DNA from: Hysterium pulicare CBS 123377
Lineage: Eukaryota; Ascomycota; Dothideomycetes; Hysteriales; Hysteriaceae
Direction of reading: 5' to 3'
Length of the DNA: 64,000 nucleotides
Assembly (NCBI GenBank): GCA_000467715.1
Contig: AJFK01001056.1
Location: forward strand, 113,003-177,002
The notes beneath the pieces were generated by a model. The model did not search any database. It was given only the letters and a program-made list of their open reading frames with translations, and was not told the origin of the DNA. Shown in pieces: positions 10,984 through 23,270 of the stretch (position 1 is its first letter; every line of letters begins with the position of its first letter). The position numbers and the translations under genes are program-made.

Positions 10984-13428
10984 CTCCTACAAAGGTGGTC
11001 ACACCGGTCAGCTAATCAACGCAGACGCAATTCAGCGAGCGAGCGAGTGAGTGAGCGAGTGTTGGCGGCCCTGATCAGATGCGATGTGGCTACCGGCGGG
11101 AGAGAGGGCAGAAGGGGCTTCCCAAGTTTCCGCGGTCATGCGGTGCTGGGTGTGGATGTCTGTGAGAGGGTGGGCGGTGGAAGCCAAGCCTGGAGGATAG
11201 CGGATGGGCGGAGAGCAGAAAGCTTGAGGAGAGCAGCCAGCAAAGCGCTGATCATTCCACAGCGGAAATAGTGGTGGTGATGAGCAAGGGAGCGGCTCGC
11301 ACCAGCAAAGTGGGCGTGAAGGAGCTGGCAGCAATAGTGCGGAGCGGGATTATGGGATTATTGCGAGAATGTTCCTTCCACTGCAGAACAGGAGTCAGTA
11401 TGTAGCAGAGAGGGTCAGTCGAGGTGCATGCAGGGCCAATAACGGGGAGGAGTCGGTGGGAGTGGGAGGGTGCACGATGGGTGCGGTGGGTTGATGGGCC
11501 AGAGTCTAGACCGCCAGCGACTTGCGTGGAGCGTGTGGCTCAGCAGCAAACGGCGGCCGGTATTGGCGAGCTAGCCGGAACACCCATGCATGGGGTCGCC
11601 CTTGGCATTGCGTCCTGGAGACGCGGTGAATGCTGGAACCCACAGTCCGCAGCTAGTGCAGCCCGATGGAGGTGAAGGACAACTAGCCCACGGCCGTTGA
11701 GCCTGCTCGCAGCCACTATCGAACCACTTCCTGCTGCTATCACCAGTCCGTTGCCTGCTGCTCGACTGCGAGAGAGCATCTCGCTTTGCCTCTTGCACGT
11801 CCCAATGCGCCGGGGCGGGCATGGCTGCGGCCAACGAACACGTCCAGGGTGCACTTCCATCGATGTTTGGAGCGGATGCTATGGCCGCAGTGGTAAGTGT
11901 CAGTCGTTGGCGTTTGGCGAATGAGCATTCTTGAGCAATGTGCCGCCTGTAGGAAGCCAGAAGATGCCCTGCGCCCTCGGTCATGGCCAAGGTGAAACAG
12001 TTCGCGCAGCTGCACAAAACCGAAATGGGCGGCTTCATGAAAGTGCTCTCGAATGCCGCATCTGAGCCTGCAGGGAAGCCATTAATATCACGCCAAAGCC
12101 ACCACTCTTACTTTCGGAAGTCTTGACTCCTCGCAAAAGGCTCCCATGCTTCGCGGTGTAACGACTATCACCACCAACCAGACCGAAGTCTTCCGGCGCT
12201 GTCGAGCACCCATTCTCCGCTCCGTCTTGTTATCATCAACTCATCTTCACCGTTCAATTCAAACCGAGACAGCCGTTGACATGGGCACTGCTTGCTCATT
12301 CATCCCAGCCTAGTGTCCCCAAAGTACGGTTGCGCATCCCGACCAACGGAATGCTCCCTTGAAAAAAAAATCCCATCAGTAACCTGGCCACGATGGTCTC
12401 GACTCGGAAAATAAGGGAACGTACTGTGCTAGCGCTCACATTGGCTGAAAGTGAGGCTGCCTTGACAGGGACATTACGATGAAAGACCCGCATTCAAAGG
12501 CGGCTTTTTTCATGAACCTCTCCACCTCCGACCGATAGATGCCCTTCAGAATCTGACTGACAACGTAAACACTCCCGAACAGCAGGTGTACACAATGCAG
12601 CTGGCTGGCAATGAAGTCTGTGGGCGAAAAGATGAAAGAGAATTGCAGAGAAAAGAAGGCATCCGTGGCATCTTCCAGCTCCCGAAGGAGAAAACTCTTG
12701 ATTTTCTCCCCAGTTCTTGGGTCCTAACGGCTGCCGTGCTTGCCGGAGAGGGGCCTAAGCTTATTGCAGCTAATGGCGGCTAAGTAAACCGAGCGCGAAT
12801 GCTTTGTGGCACGTACGGTGATAGAGTAATTTGCGTTTGACAAAGATGGAGCGGAGAAACATGCTGTCTCCAGATCTATAAAAAATAGGATGCACGGAAT
12901 CATTCGGGCCGATCCGACTCACTCTGGGTGGTGTCTGGAAACCGGGCTAGTCGCCGTATCTGGGGGGCAGTACCTGCCGTGTTGGTTTCTCCTGCGTCAT
13001 CGGTGATAGGGGAGCTCTCAACACCATGCTTCTATCACCAACTTTGCATTCCCGCCCGTTACATGGTTGAATGCTCATACACAGTTCATTTGGTGCAACC
13101 GATTGACTCCAAAGGCTAGAAGACCAGGAACTCGTAGGCTTGTTTTGTATCGATTTGGCTACCTACGATGGACCATGATCCGACCCATTCGTCTTGCCCT
13201 CTCAATCTCCGAGATGTATACAATAACTCTATGGGCCTTCGGTGTAGAGAACTGACCAGGTTATGCGGCATCAGGCATTGGCTGTGTTTCAGCCTCTTCT
13301 GGTACAATTCCAACATCTTTCACCGTTTGAAACTGTTCTGAAGATTCCTTCTTAAGCGGATCGAAACTCTGCCTATTCACGTTCTTGACTTCCATTCCGT
13401 TTATCTCCTTTGAAAGAAGCACGAGGGC
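10984..13428. other. Gene-poor, GC-rich intergenic block
   Basis: About 2.4 kb with no frame that I can link to a protein family. The longest frame (11571-12038, minus, about 155 codons) has shuffled Cys/Ser/Arg-rich composition and overlaps frames of similar length on both strands, as expected of GC-rich noncoding DNA. The first few hundred bases probably carry the promoter and leader of the 615-aa gene. A lncRNA cannot be excluded. Confidence 0.5.
11035..11060. repeat. GAGC/GAGT tetranucleotide microsatellite
   Basis: Imperfect tandem gagc and gagt units run for about 26 bases, about 55 bp upstream of the ATG of the 615-aa gene on the minus strand. Confidence 0.8.
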
Positions 13429-13437
13429 TTATAAATA
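13429..13437 (+). promoter_or_regulatory. TATA-box-like element
   Basis: The sequence ttataaata lies 26-34 bp upstream of the ATG at 13463. The fit to a TATA box is good, but the spacing implies a very short leader. Confidence 0.45.
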
Positions 13438-13462
13438 TCAATACTCACTTGCCGCCAGGGAG

Positions 13463-14187
13463 ATGTCACGGTTTCGCACCTTCCTAGTCATCATTTCGAC
13501 TTTAACTGCTTTATGTATGTCAATCCACAACTTCTTGCTCTTGCATCAACACACCATTCTTCCAGCAGCATTGTTCCAGTATCAGTTCATCATATTTCCA
13601 ACTGCCCCAATGTGCGTCACATACTGGTGGACCTGCGAAATTTGTCAAGCTCAAAATTCGGATTTCCAGTGCCAGATTGAGCCTTCGTGTGATGAGACGT
13701 TGTCGACACACTGCATAGCGGCCAGCTATATTGGAACAGACAAATGTAATCGGTGCCATGAGGTTTCCTATACCCTCCCACAGCATTTGAAGACCTCTGG
13801 CTTTTCGATATTCTGGGTACCTGCAGCCGACGATCCTCGACATCCCCGCTTCACTGGTCGGAGTATCAATTTCAGTGGCTTTCAGAGGGAGGAGCTACGA
13901 CGTCGAATAGATGAGCGACAATTGCATGTATGCCACAAGCAGGCGAACAAAGCCCAGGTACAAGTGTATACAGCCTCTAATCACCCGCCTGCAAAGTCCG
14001 GCTTGGGGCTATTGCCCGTGATCAGTTCGATGACATCGCAGTCGATCCTACAAGTCCAGGCATTCTCTATCCCATCAACAACCCCAATTTCAATATTGTA
14101 TTAACATGGATTAGACTGCCTACGATAATCGCCGTTCCAGTAAAGTTCCCGAGAGCTTCGAGGCGGCATGCTCACAACGCTATATGA
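13463..14187 (+). CDS. Putative small secreted cysteine-containing protein, about 201 aa
   Basis: A model with exons 13463-13514, 13566-13957 and 14026-14187 gives 201 codons. It begins MSRFRTFLVIISTLTAL, a plausible signal peptide, followed by a Cys-rich stretch (CVTYWWTCEICQAQ, QCQIEPSCDETLSTHC, CNRCHEV) and then IAVDPTSPGILYPINNPN. The first intron (51 nt, gtatgt donor) is a multiple of three without a stop, so its retention would still be translatable. The third exon can alternatively be skipped or extended: another open frame reading VPESFEAACSQRYMIDKK runs to a TGA at about 14360. I do not recognise the family. The exon boundaries, and whether the gene is intact, are uncertain. Confidence 0.4.
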
Positions 14188-14569
14188 TCGACAAGAAGGT
14201 CTCTACCACTGATAATCAAAAACCTGCTCCGCCACCGCCATGCGGCATACTCGGAGATTCTAGAGAAGACCTTGCTTCGGAGTGGAAACCGGGAATGGCG
14301 ATGGATGACGGAACGGCTGATTCCAATACTAAGTCAGAGCTTGCAAAAAAGGGTCCTTGAAGTTGAAAAGGAAGTCACTGAATATCTGGTCAAACGGTTG
14401 TGTTGATGCTCTGGGAAGGCGAAAAACCACATAGATTCTGTTAATGAAAGGGATATCCACTTAGAAGAACTTGCATAGTTATTTTGCATCTTGGCACGTA
14501 ATCATATCATATCAATACAACACCAACATACACAATCGATTTGCTATCTATACAGTGTCCAATCAATAC

Positions 14570-16075
14570 TCATCCCCCTCCCTTCCTCAGCTTCTCCCAA
14601 GCAATCCCTCCAACCTCCCTCTCATGCTCCCTCGCAAGCACCTCCACCCTATTCTCCTCAAACCAAAACGCCCACGTACTCCTCGAATTGATCTCCACAT
14701 TATCCCTACTTGACACCAGCCCAACATGCTGCACCACTTGCGGCGCAATCGCAAACCTGTCCAACCCCTCTCTATCCGCATACTCCTCGATCATCGAGTC
14801 CGTCTGCCCATGTACCCTTTCCCTAAAAAATTCGAGCAGAGATGGGACTTGTGTGCGCGGAAACACGAGACCTTGTGTACAGCAGCCGTATTTGTTCATT
14901 TTTATGAGGCCGTGGAGGGGGTGCAGGGAGTAGGGGCCTATCATGTAGAGGAGGGCTAGGAAGGCGGGCATGGAGACTAGGGAGAGGATGACGAGGGTGA
15001 GGTTATCTAGATGGGGTTTTGACCAGGGGATACGCCAGCGGAGGAGGAGAAGGATGCTGAGGGTTGAGAGAGAGGCTAGGACGAAGGCGAGTGACATGTT
15101 GGCGTACCAGAAATCGGTGTCTTGCCACATGAGGCTGGTTTCGGTGTAGAAGAGGCGGAGATAGAGCCATGGACGCTTGATGTGTGCGTCTGGGAGGATG
15201 GAGCGGGGAGGAGGGGAGAGAATGCTGGTGGTTTTGTTGCTGGTGAGTTGAGCGAGCTGGGGGAGAGTGGTTAGGAGGCGGGTTAGCCAGCCGTCGGCGA
15301 ATATGATGTCGTCTTCGAAGATGGCTATGTATGGCGCGGTGGTGTTCATGCATTTCTTTAGGGTGTAGGTGTAATCACTGTTTATCACAATATCAGTTTC
15401 CGCTTCATGTATAAATACGCGTAGTGCAATTCAGTATGCAAGGGAGGAAGAAATGGACAGATGAAAGCACCAAAATATTGAAAGATGAAAAGCAACATAC
15501 AAAACGCCCTTAACATAAAAATTCCTCTCCTTCTCCGCTTTCCTAATCCTCTCCATCTCTTCCTCAGAAATCTCATAACTCCCCCACTCATCCAAACTCC
15601 CATTCATCCATATACTCCCCCAACTCGGATGCCTCGCGGGCTCCGTATCCGCAAACAGCACGTATACATATAATGCCTCCCTCTCTTCTCGGCTCAACCC
15701 CGCAAGCATACTCCCAATCGCCTCTCCAAAATAATCCCGGTTTTCCCGCTTCACCGTCACGAACCCCGCGCATACTATAGGTTCTGAACTCGCTTTTGTA
15801 CCTGCTCCCCGTGAATATGTCGCGTTGAGTAGAAAGGACCCGGCTTCTCCTCGCCGAAGCGCAGAGTATCCCAAGTCGTACACATTCTCGCTGCGGAAGA
15901 ATGCAGAATGCGGATCCCGCCAGAACCTCCCTCTACAATATAGAAACGCGAGTGCCCAGAGAAGGAGGGAGAGGAGGAAGGCGCGCAGAGCGGGACCTAG
16001 GGGACCAGAGGCTGTTTGGCGGACCAGAAGCCGTGGGAGATGTCTGAGTTGTCTAATCCATGAAGGAATTAGCAT
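14570..16075 (-). CDS. PGAP4-like GPI-glycan glycosyltransferase, 460 aa
   Basis: Two exons, 16075-15501 and 15377-14570, flank a 123-nt intron (gtatgt ... aaacag), joining VKGV to FDYTYTLKKC. The protein has an N-terminal membrane anchor (about residues 25-45), a lumenal GT-A-like domain with YIAIFEDDIIFADGWL (EDD as the DxD-type metal site), then two adjacent hydrophobic helices (about residues 300-355) splitting the domain, and a C-terminal part with YGCCTQGLVFPRTQVP. This order (one anchor, split GT domain with an inserted TM hairpin) is that of PGAP4/TMEM246, which adds GalNAc to GPI anchors in animals. In fungi such proteins are annotated only as integral membrane proteins, and their acceptor is unknown. 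Location in the Golgi or ER is inferred. Confidence 0.75.
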
Positions 16076-16464
16076 TTTAGGGTGGGACGAAGGGTGGATG
16101 TGGTGTCGACATGTCCGTTCGTGGGTGTTGGGATGAAATCGATGGGGAGGTGAATACAATGTGGCTTGCCGCCTAGGAGTAGGGCCGAAAGACCCTTCTG
16201 AGGATCTCACCAACACCGAACTGCCATTTAGAAACTTCCTGCCTTATTATACAAAGGTGGAATAAATGATCTAGAATTTACGTTGGGATGGCATTGAATT
16301 CAATTCTTCATGAAAAGTACTCAGTTTAGCTATCCCTGTATCAGAGTTCAAGCCCGCGAGTTGCATGAAATATGTCTTTTGGCTCTGAAGGCGATGAGAT
16401 GCCCGAATGGGGATATCTATTCGGCTATCTAACATGTACACTGTATTTCCTGATCGTAACATAC
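16076..16464. other. Intergenic
   Basis: This is the leader and promoter of the PGAP4-like gene plus the 3' UTR of CCT3, both on the minus strand. Nothing else is seen. Confidence 0.5.
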
Positions 16465-18330
16465 TCAGTCATCTCCTCCTCCCCCAATCGGTCCGCTGGC
16501 CTGCTTGGCAGCCTTCGCAGCAACGATATCATCAACCCTAAGCAGAAGGCAAGCACTCTCCACAGCTGTCTTCACACTTTGCTCCTTAACAGCGAGCGGC
16601 TCCCAGACACCATACTCCTTCATATCAACAACCTTGCCCAAGTCGCCGTCAATTCCCCAAGAGCTGGCTTTGCCATCTGCATCAGCGTGCTTGGCCCGTA
16701 GCTGCGTAAGTACTCTAATAGGGCTATTGCCAGAGTTTTGAATCAATGTGCGCGGAATGACTTCCATGGCTTCTGCAACGGCGCGGTATGGCCACTGAGC
16801 AACACCTTCAACACTCTTCGCGCGCCGCTCGAGACCAACCGCAACGGCCATCTCAGTCGCACCTCCTCCAGGACACAGCCGAGGATTCCAGATGACGTTC
16901 CTAGCAACACCCATTGCATCGTGAAGATTTCGTTCGACCTCATTCAATATGTCCTTCGAAGGTCCACGGAGGAGAATCGTGCATGCTTTGGGATCCTTGC
17001 ATTTGGTTAGGAAAGTGAAGTACTCGTCGCCAATCTTGGAAATTTCAAAGAGCCCGCATTGAGTTCCGATGTCGGCTGCTGTAGCAGAGAAGACGGAGTT
17101 CACAATTGTTGCGCCTGTTGCACGGGCGACACGGTTGTTGTCTGTTTTGCGGACTCTTCGAAGGGCGGTTATGTTTGACTTGACAAGGTAGTGCTGGGCG
17201 AGATCTACGGGATAGTATTAGCGGATGTATCATAGAATAGTTATGTAGAGACAATAATCCGAGGGAACACATACCGCTAACGCCCTTCTCAGTGATGACC
17301 AGGTCAGGCTTCAGAGCAATGATGGAATCGCACATAGCCTTGATTTGCTCCTCCTCGATCTGTAATATCCGTTGCCAGTCCTCCTCTTTACTGATTTCAA
17401 TATTTGTCTGACTTTCGCCCTTCTTATACTCTAGCGGGCAGTCCAGTAGCATGACTTTGGGATTCTCTATCCTTCGCCTCATCTTTGGGTGGGTGATGTC
17501 CTTGTTCAACATAACACCATCAAGTACTTGGCTATCTTCAATTTCTCCGCCAGGAATCTTCTCCACACGTGCATATCGCTTGATGTCAACCTCCTTCTTT
17601 CCTCCTCCAATGTCAAGAGAAACTGTCCGTACGGCTTTGAGAGCAAGATTGCACATCAACTCCGACCACCTAGAGACGAATTTGGTGCCAATAGAAGCGC
17701 TAATGAGTTGATACATGGCCTTATCATCATTGATATCTACGGGCTGGGAAACTTCTTCGATGATTGTAAGGGCGTCGGTGAGAGCTCGCTTGAAGGCTTG
17801 GATTATGACGACAGGGTGGATGTTCCGTTCGAGTTGGGGAAGGGCTTGTGCAAGGATCTCGCCAGCTTTTCGTGCAGTTAGAAAGACTGTCAAGGGCTAA
17901 AGACGCAGGAAAGAGCAAAGAATACCTAATATTATCACCGTTGTTGTGCCGTCGCCAACCTCTTCATCTTGTGTCCGACTCAATTCAATCATGCTTTTCG
18001 CGGCTGGATGCGCAACCTCAATCTCTCGCAATATGGCATGGCCATCATTTGTAAGTACGATTCCGCCCATAGGGTCGAGCAACATTTTCAGCATTGCCTT
18101 GGGACCTAGACATGACCGAATGATATCTGCTACTCTACATACTTATAAGCATTCAGGTCACGACATTGACCGAGCGATGTTCATACGTTTTGGCTGCTGT
18201 TATGTTCGACAGCTGGGCTTTTCGACCAAATTGTCGCTCCCCACCCGTGTCTGCATGCAAGGTTAGCTACCTGATTTCAATTTGAAAAGCTCGAGAAAAG
18301 CATACTCATCACCACTACTGGAGCCTGCAT
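16465..18330 (-). CDS. CCT3: T-complex protein 1 subunit gamma (CCT3), 542 aa
   Basis: Five exons (18330-18306, 18250-18187, 18134-17926, 17865-17275 and 17204-16465) give 542 aa, the usual length. Recognisable group II chaperonin elements are LDPMGGIVLTNDGHAILREI, the ATP-site motif EVGDGTTTVIILAGEILAQ, VITEKGVSDLAQHYL, GGGATEMAVAVGLE near the apical/equatorial boundary, and the GGGGDD tail. The N-terminus MQAPVVVMN and ERQFGRKAQLSNITAAKTVA are typical of the gamma subunit. The protein is one of eight subunits of the cytosolic TRiC/CCT ring that folds actin and tubulin using ATP. Three of the four introns lie in the first quarter of the coding region, as is common for fungal housekeeping genes. 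Confidence 0.97.
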
Positions 18331-19022
18331 GATGAGCGGAGTAGATAGATGCGACTCGGAATATTTTCTTTTGATGGGTTTGCGAAAAGATGCGCGAGAT
18401 TGTGGGCGTATTGAATTGTACAGCGCTGCTCCACCAATATTTCTGAGCGCGTCGTCGCGATAGTTTTGAGGCTTACGTAACTGAGCCTTCGGTAGAATGG
18501 TGCCGCCGAATGGCCGAGACTAAAATGCTCGGCAGCTGGTTGCAGGCATTTCGTTTTCGATCTGGCGCAACCACTAGTCTTCTTGTAGCAGTGCGCTAGC
18601 CTTGCCATCGGGATCTACAGTATTTATCCATGATTCTGCCACTTCACTTCACCGCCCTCCAGCCTATCCCGTGATGTCGGAGCTGCCGCTTACAAGACGC
18701 AAGCCTCTCGCACCTCCGGACCATCTCTCCTTCAATACACTTCCCACCCTCCATTGCGCCTCGCCCTCAGCTGATCTCTCCCCCTGAGTTTTTCTTTACT
18801 TCAGTTCACTTCCTTCCTCTCTTCGGCCTATCTTTTATTAATCATCTCCACCTTTCCTTCACCTTCGCCTCATTCCTCCCATCACCTTCACCTACCTTAC
18901 CGTCGCCCTAGTCTACAACAGCATCACTAGCAGTCGCAAGTTCTGCCCGCTCAATTGCCAAGCAGGCTTTCGTATCACACATTTCATCTTCTGTTTCTTG
19001 ACATACTAAACAAGCAGTGATT
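18331..19022. other. Divergent promoter region (CCT3 and the 314-aa gene)
   Basis: This lies between the CCT3 start (-) and the gene at 19023 (+). The last 300 bases before 19023 are markedly CT-rich (cttc, ctcc and cacc runs), a common feature of fungal promoters and leaders of well-expressed genes. Confidence 0.55.
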
Positions 19023-19967
19023 ATGGGTCTCAACTACTACGCCTCGTCGCCAACCGTTGTGCTCCCTCCGCAGCAACCATCCCACTATTTCGCCGAGTAC
19101 AATGCCGCTACCCACCAGTCTTTGCCCTCATCTGCTATGAATAGCTTCCGGCCCAAGTATCCTACCCCGCCATCACTCAATTACCTTGCCGCTAGTTCCA
19201 ACGCCACAGCAGGGCGGAAACGGTCCATCACCGACGTCGATGATCCCGAAGAAAATTCACCAAATGGATCGGTCGTTACTCAGGTACCTCCTAAGCCAAA
19301 ACCCGAGCCTGTCTACGGCCCTGGTATGACTCTCATCTATCCTGATGAACCAGGCTTCAGCATCTGTGCCGAATCGCAAACAGGCACTTGGTGCGAAGAA
19401 AAGCAAGATAAAGTCGAGAAAGAGGAACCTATTACACGACCCATCGCGGTGTCGCGCAAATCGCAACGAATGAACTCTGCAACCGAAGTTGTTATCCCGT
19501 CACTAAACCAACAATATCCTGTTGAAAGTGTCATCGACGAGAACGGGCACACCATTGAGGAGCTCATCAAAGCACTTGGTATCGGCTGGAAGAACATCAT
19601 GACCAACCCAACCCTACGCGACGCGGCACGCGCATACTCACGTGTCATTGAGAATCACTTTGATCTTACTGAGCCTGTCATCATGCTCGAGAGCGAGGCT
19701 CTATCTGCGTATCTTGTGCGCGCGAAACAATGCGGTGTGCAAGGATATTGGCTCTTCGCCGATAGTCTTCAATGGTGCCAGCTTGTTGGCTGGTCCCTCC
19801 AGAGGACTGTACAAAATCTGATGTCCGGCCCTGTTCCCCGTGTTGAAGGCGAACGAATAACCTCTCGCTCCCGCACTCCGTCAGAAACCGCCTCAACTCC
19901 TCCAGCTCAAGATACAGAGATGTCTATGCCTTTCGCAATGACCGATATCGATGACATGCAATTGTAG
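19023..19967 (+). CDS. Conserved fungal protein of unknown function, 314 aa
   Basis: A single exon starts at ATG 19023 (MGLNYYASSPTVVLPP) and ends with DIDDMQL. The first half is Pro/Ser-rich and disordered, with a basic GRKRS patch that could act in nuclear import and a YGPGMTLIYPDEPGFSICAE segment. The second half holds an ordered helical region: VIDENGHTIEELIKALGIGW, then ENHFDLTEPVIMLESEAL and CGVQGYWLFADSLQWCQLVG, followed by a Ser/Thr-Pro-rich tail. This looks like a conserved ascomycete protein, but I know no function for it. A long CT-rich leader suggests strong or regulated expression. Confidence 0.7.
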   Translation: MGLNYYASSPTVVLPPQQPSHYFAEYNAATHQSLPSSAMNSFRPKYPTPPSLNYLAASSNATAGRKRSITDVDDPEENSPNGSVVTQVPPKPKPEPVYGPGMTLIYPDEPGFSICAESQTGTWCEEKQDKVEKEEPITRPIAVSRKSQRMNSATEVVIPSLNQQYPVESVIDENGHTIEELIKALGIGWKNIMTNPTLRDAARAYSRVIENHFDLTEPVIMLESEALSAYLVRAKQCGVQGYWLFADSLQWCQLVGWSLQRTVQNLMSGPVPRVEGERITSRSRTPSETASTPPAQDTEMSMPFAMTDIDDMQL

Positions 19968-21960
19968 TAGCGCCTCTCGCTCTTCTCTCTCCTACGAACG
20001 ACTTCCTCAGTTCATATGAACAAACTCAACCATTTCTCCAAACACCTCGAGTAACACCATCTGGACTCCGAATATTCGCCAAATCTCGGTTTTGTCTTGC
20101 TTTTGATCTGCAATTTACTTCATTTTCGGCCTTCTGGGTTCTCTTCTTCGGTTATCGGCGTTCGATGATGGACACTTTCTGACCTTGGTAAAGGCGAACA
20201 TTTATAAGTGACATGTATTTTAGATTTGCACTTTCGTGCCGCGACTGCTTGATCGTCCCCAATGATCGCTTCGCTCGGATCCACCACACTACTAAAAGAA
20301 AAAAGTAAGCAAATGAATCAAATGAAGAAAATATGATTATTAAATACGCTGTCATGATCTCGTGATATATTGCCATAATGTGCATTGGTCCATGCTACTT
20401 ATCTCGTGTGCTATTGAAATCAAACCTATCACTCTTTTATCATTTTGCATTCCCAAGATATGATGGATCGAATCGCCCAAGGACCCTTCATAAGTTGAAG
20501 GAGTGCGAGACGTTCTCTTATTGATTCTTGGCGGGATTTGGATTCCCTCTTTTCTTCTCGCTCTTACAGTCGTCCAAAGTAATATACATAGTGTTTGTCC
20601 GATGACTCGTCTCTGCGCGACGTGGTCGCGTTCAGAGATTTCCCGATTTAGGATAGAATGGTCGCGCGAAGGCTGCTGCGATCGTGGAGAACCAACGAAT
20701 TCAACAACACATCACCAGGGCTCAAGAGCAAAATAATGACATGACTTGCGAGCACTCCAGATACCCCACTCGAAGCATTTTCTGGCGACTGATGGCCGAC
20801 GGACGTTATCAAGACCAGCGTTGTTGCTGCCGTTCTGAGTGTTTAAACTAGCATATGCATGCAATATTAGAGCTCTGCACTGTTCATATTGTTGTCGTCT
20901 CGTATTCTCTTGTCCTCTGGCTGATCGAATTGGTGGCATCTTCCCTCTGCTCATTCCCAGGCGCTGAGGCGTTCTTGGAATGTGACTACCCATGACGACG
21001 CAACATGAGTCCCTGTAAGGCAAGCTTAGCATCAAGCTTTCCAGCAACGAGGAATACCTGAACGAGCCTCAAACCCCTTGTTAGATCATGAAGGATCCCA
21101 AGGACGCGGCATGAGACTCCACATGCTGGTCATGGTCAGCTTTCCAATCGCAACACATGCCCAACTAACTTATCCCTGAACCCAAAAGCCACCCTAGATA
21201 CCAGGAACCAGGAACCAGGAGGACTCGAAAGACAACTCTCGAGCGAGAAAAGGGACTTCAGCTGCTAGGAAATGAGCATCTGGAGAGAAATCGAAAGCAA
21301 ATGTCAAAAAGGATGTGTGTGGTGCGTGGAGATGTTATTTACACAGCCATCCGCATCCCCTTCCGCAAAGAGCAACATGAAGATGGAGATTCGCCCCGCA
21401 CACACCGCAAACATAACGGCTTTTCCGACAGCGCAAGCCAGCGACGCTCAAGCTATGCAATGAACAAGCACGAGCATGTCAGCGAAAGTCCTGTGTCTTC
21501 TCACAGCCCTACGTGACAGGCGCTATACCAAAAGTAGAGTAAGCTTGAATGCTGGCGTAAAGTTTACATGACCGCAGCGCTAGACCCAATGGAGTAACGG
21601 GAGCGTGATTGGTTGAGAGATCTCTGCCGTAAGCTGCATGGCACATAACTGATATGGGGCTGAGGCTTCAATAACAAGCTTCTTGCGGAAAACTCACCGG
21701 AGGAAAAGTAAATCTCTGAGGTGGGATGATCGTTTTGGAATATGCATGGCTTAACCACCCTAATGGTGCAGCGCGGTCTTCTTTGGGGATGCTGTGCGAT
21801 GGTAGGTGCAGATAACTATATAGCTGGAGGTCCACCTTGGGGATTTCAACTATCGGCAGCAAGAGTATACGAAATCGTTCATCAGTCTTACATTTCAGTT
21901 GGCTTATTTTCCTATCCTTAATACCTTCCATTGATTTCATATTCACGTTTCATACCCAAC
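19968..21960. other. Intergenic, about 2 kb
   Basis: No recognised gene. Frames of 60 to 110 codons on both strands lack family features. A short 7-bp tandem repeat (about three ccaggaa units) sits at 21201-21220. The end of this span holds the promoter of the OSTA-family gene. Confidence 0.5.
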
Positions 21961-23270
21961 ATGCACATATCCGCCTTTACCACCACCCTCCTATCCCGCG
22001 GCATCTTCTCCCACAACAGCAATGGCTCGAAAAGCAACCACACATGCCCCGTCACTCAAGACCCGACTACCGTCCACGAACCGCTCGTCGGTAGCATGAG
22101 CTTCCACACCTTCGCCATGATCCTGGTCGGAGCCTGCGCTATAGCGAGTCTCCTGGTCTCGTTCTTCCTCCTTATGAAACACGCAACCCACTACACTTCG
22201 CCAATTCAGCAGCGGCAGATCATTCGAATCGTCTGTCTGATTCCCTGGATAGCCATTGTTAGCTTCCTGTGCGTGTGGCTTGAAAGTGCGGCATTATATC
22301 TCGTGCCAGCGCAGGACTTCGGCTGCGCTCTAGCGCTATCTGCGTTCCTGCTGCTGTTGTGCGATTACATTCTCCTGAATCCAGATGGCTTTGATGAGTT
22401 GTTTGGCCAGGGCGCATTGGCGAGAGGCCAGTTCGCAACGACGAGTCCGAAGGATCTGAAGAGAGTGTGGTATCTTGTTCTTCAGTTCCTCCCCGTTTCC
22501 ATCATCCTTTGGATAGCGACGGTTGCTTCGCTGGCTGCTGGGACGTACTGCGCGACATCCAATAAGCTTTATTTTACACATATCTGGGTGAGTAATCCTG
22601 AGGTCAGGTTGTTTGAGATAGAAATATACTTACGCTGCGCACAGATCCAAATCATCAAGCTTATAAGCACTTCCTTAGCCGTCGTATCCATCCTGCGCTT
22701 CTATAAGGCCAAGAAATCAATGTTGGCTCCCCACAAAGTGATCCTGAAGCTCGTCGCTTTCAAAGGTGTCATCTTCATAAACATCATCCAAACCGTAAGC
22801 AGCACCACCGTTCTCTCAACTTCGCACCCTTAAATAAAAACTGACATTCGAACCAGACGGTCATCAACCTCCTCATCTCCGGCCACATCATCAAACCAAA
22901 CAAATACATGAGCCTAAAAGACGTCAACATCCTCCCCATGCTCATCCTCGGCTGCGAAATGCCGATTTTCGCTCTCTTCCTGCTTTACGCTTATAGAGTC
23001 ACTCCGTACAAAGGAGGCATGAAGGGCGGTTCGTATGGAGGACCTGCCGGCATCAAGGCCATTCTGCAGGCTCTCAATATGACGGATATCCTGTCTGCCT
23101 TCGTGAGGGGGCCAATGAGGCTTGTGCGCGGACAAGCGCAGGCTAAGTTTGGAAGTCCCGATGATCATGTTCAGTTAATGACTCCGCCGCCTTATAATCC
23201 AAATGCGCCGGCAGGATATAAGGCCGCGGGGTACACGGGTCTTCATAATAACGGATATGAGGGGGCTTGA
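21961..23270 (+). CDS. Organic solute transporter alpha / TMEM184 family protein, 396 aa
   Basis: Three exons (21961-22587, 22645-22794 and 22857-23270) are joined by introns of 57 and 62 nt. The product is a seven-helix membrane protein of the Solute_trans_a (DUF300) family: TM1 follows SMSFHTFAMILVG, with IVCLIPWIAIVSFLCVWLES, ALALSAFLLLLCDYILLNPD, LQFLPVSIILWIATVASLAA, the hallmark FKGVIFINIIQTTVINLLIS stretch across the second splice site, and a last helix in MPIFALFLLYAYRV. The C-terminal tail is cytosolic and Tyr/Pro-rich. Animal relatives carry steroid and bile conjugates; fungal members are uncharacterised and may act at the vacuole or plasma membrane. I chose ATG 21961 over the in-frame non-ATG extension upstream. 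Confidence 0.92.

Noticed and set aside
11571-12038. Minus-strand frame of 155 codons, possible gene
   Set aside because: It has GC-rich, Cys/Ser/Arg-heavy composition, no domain, and equally long frames overlap it on both strands.
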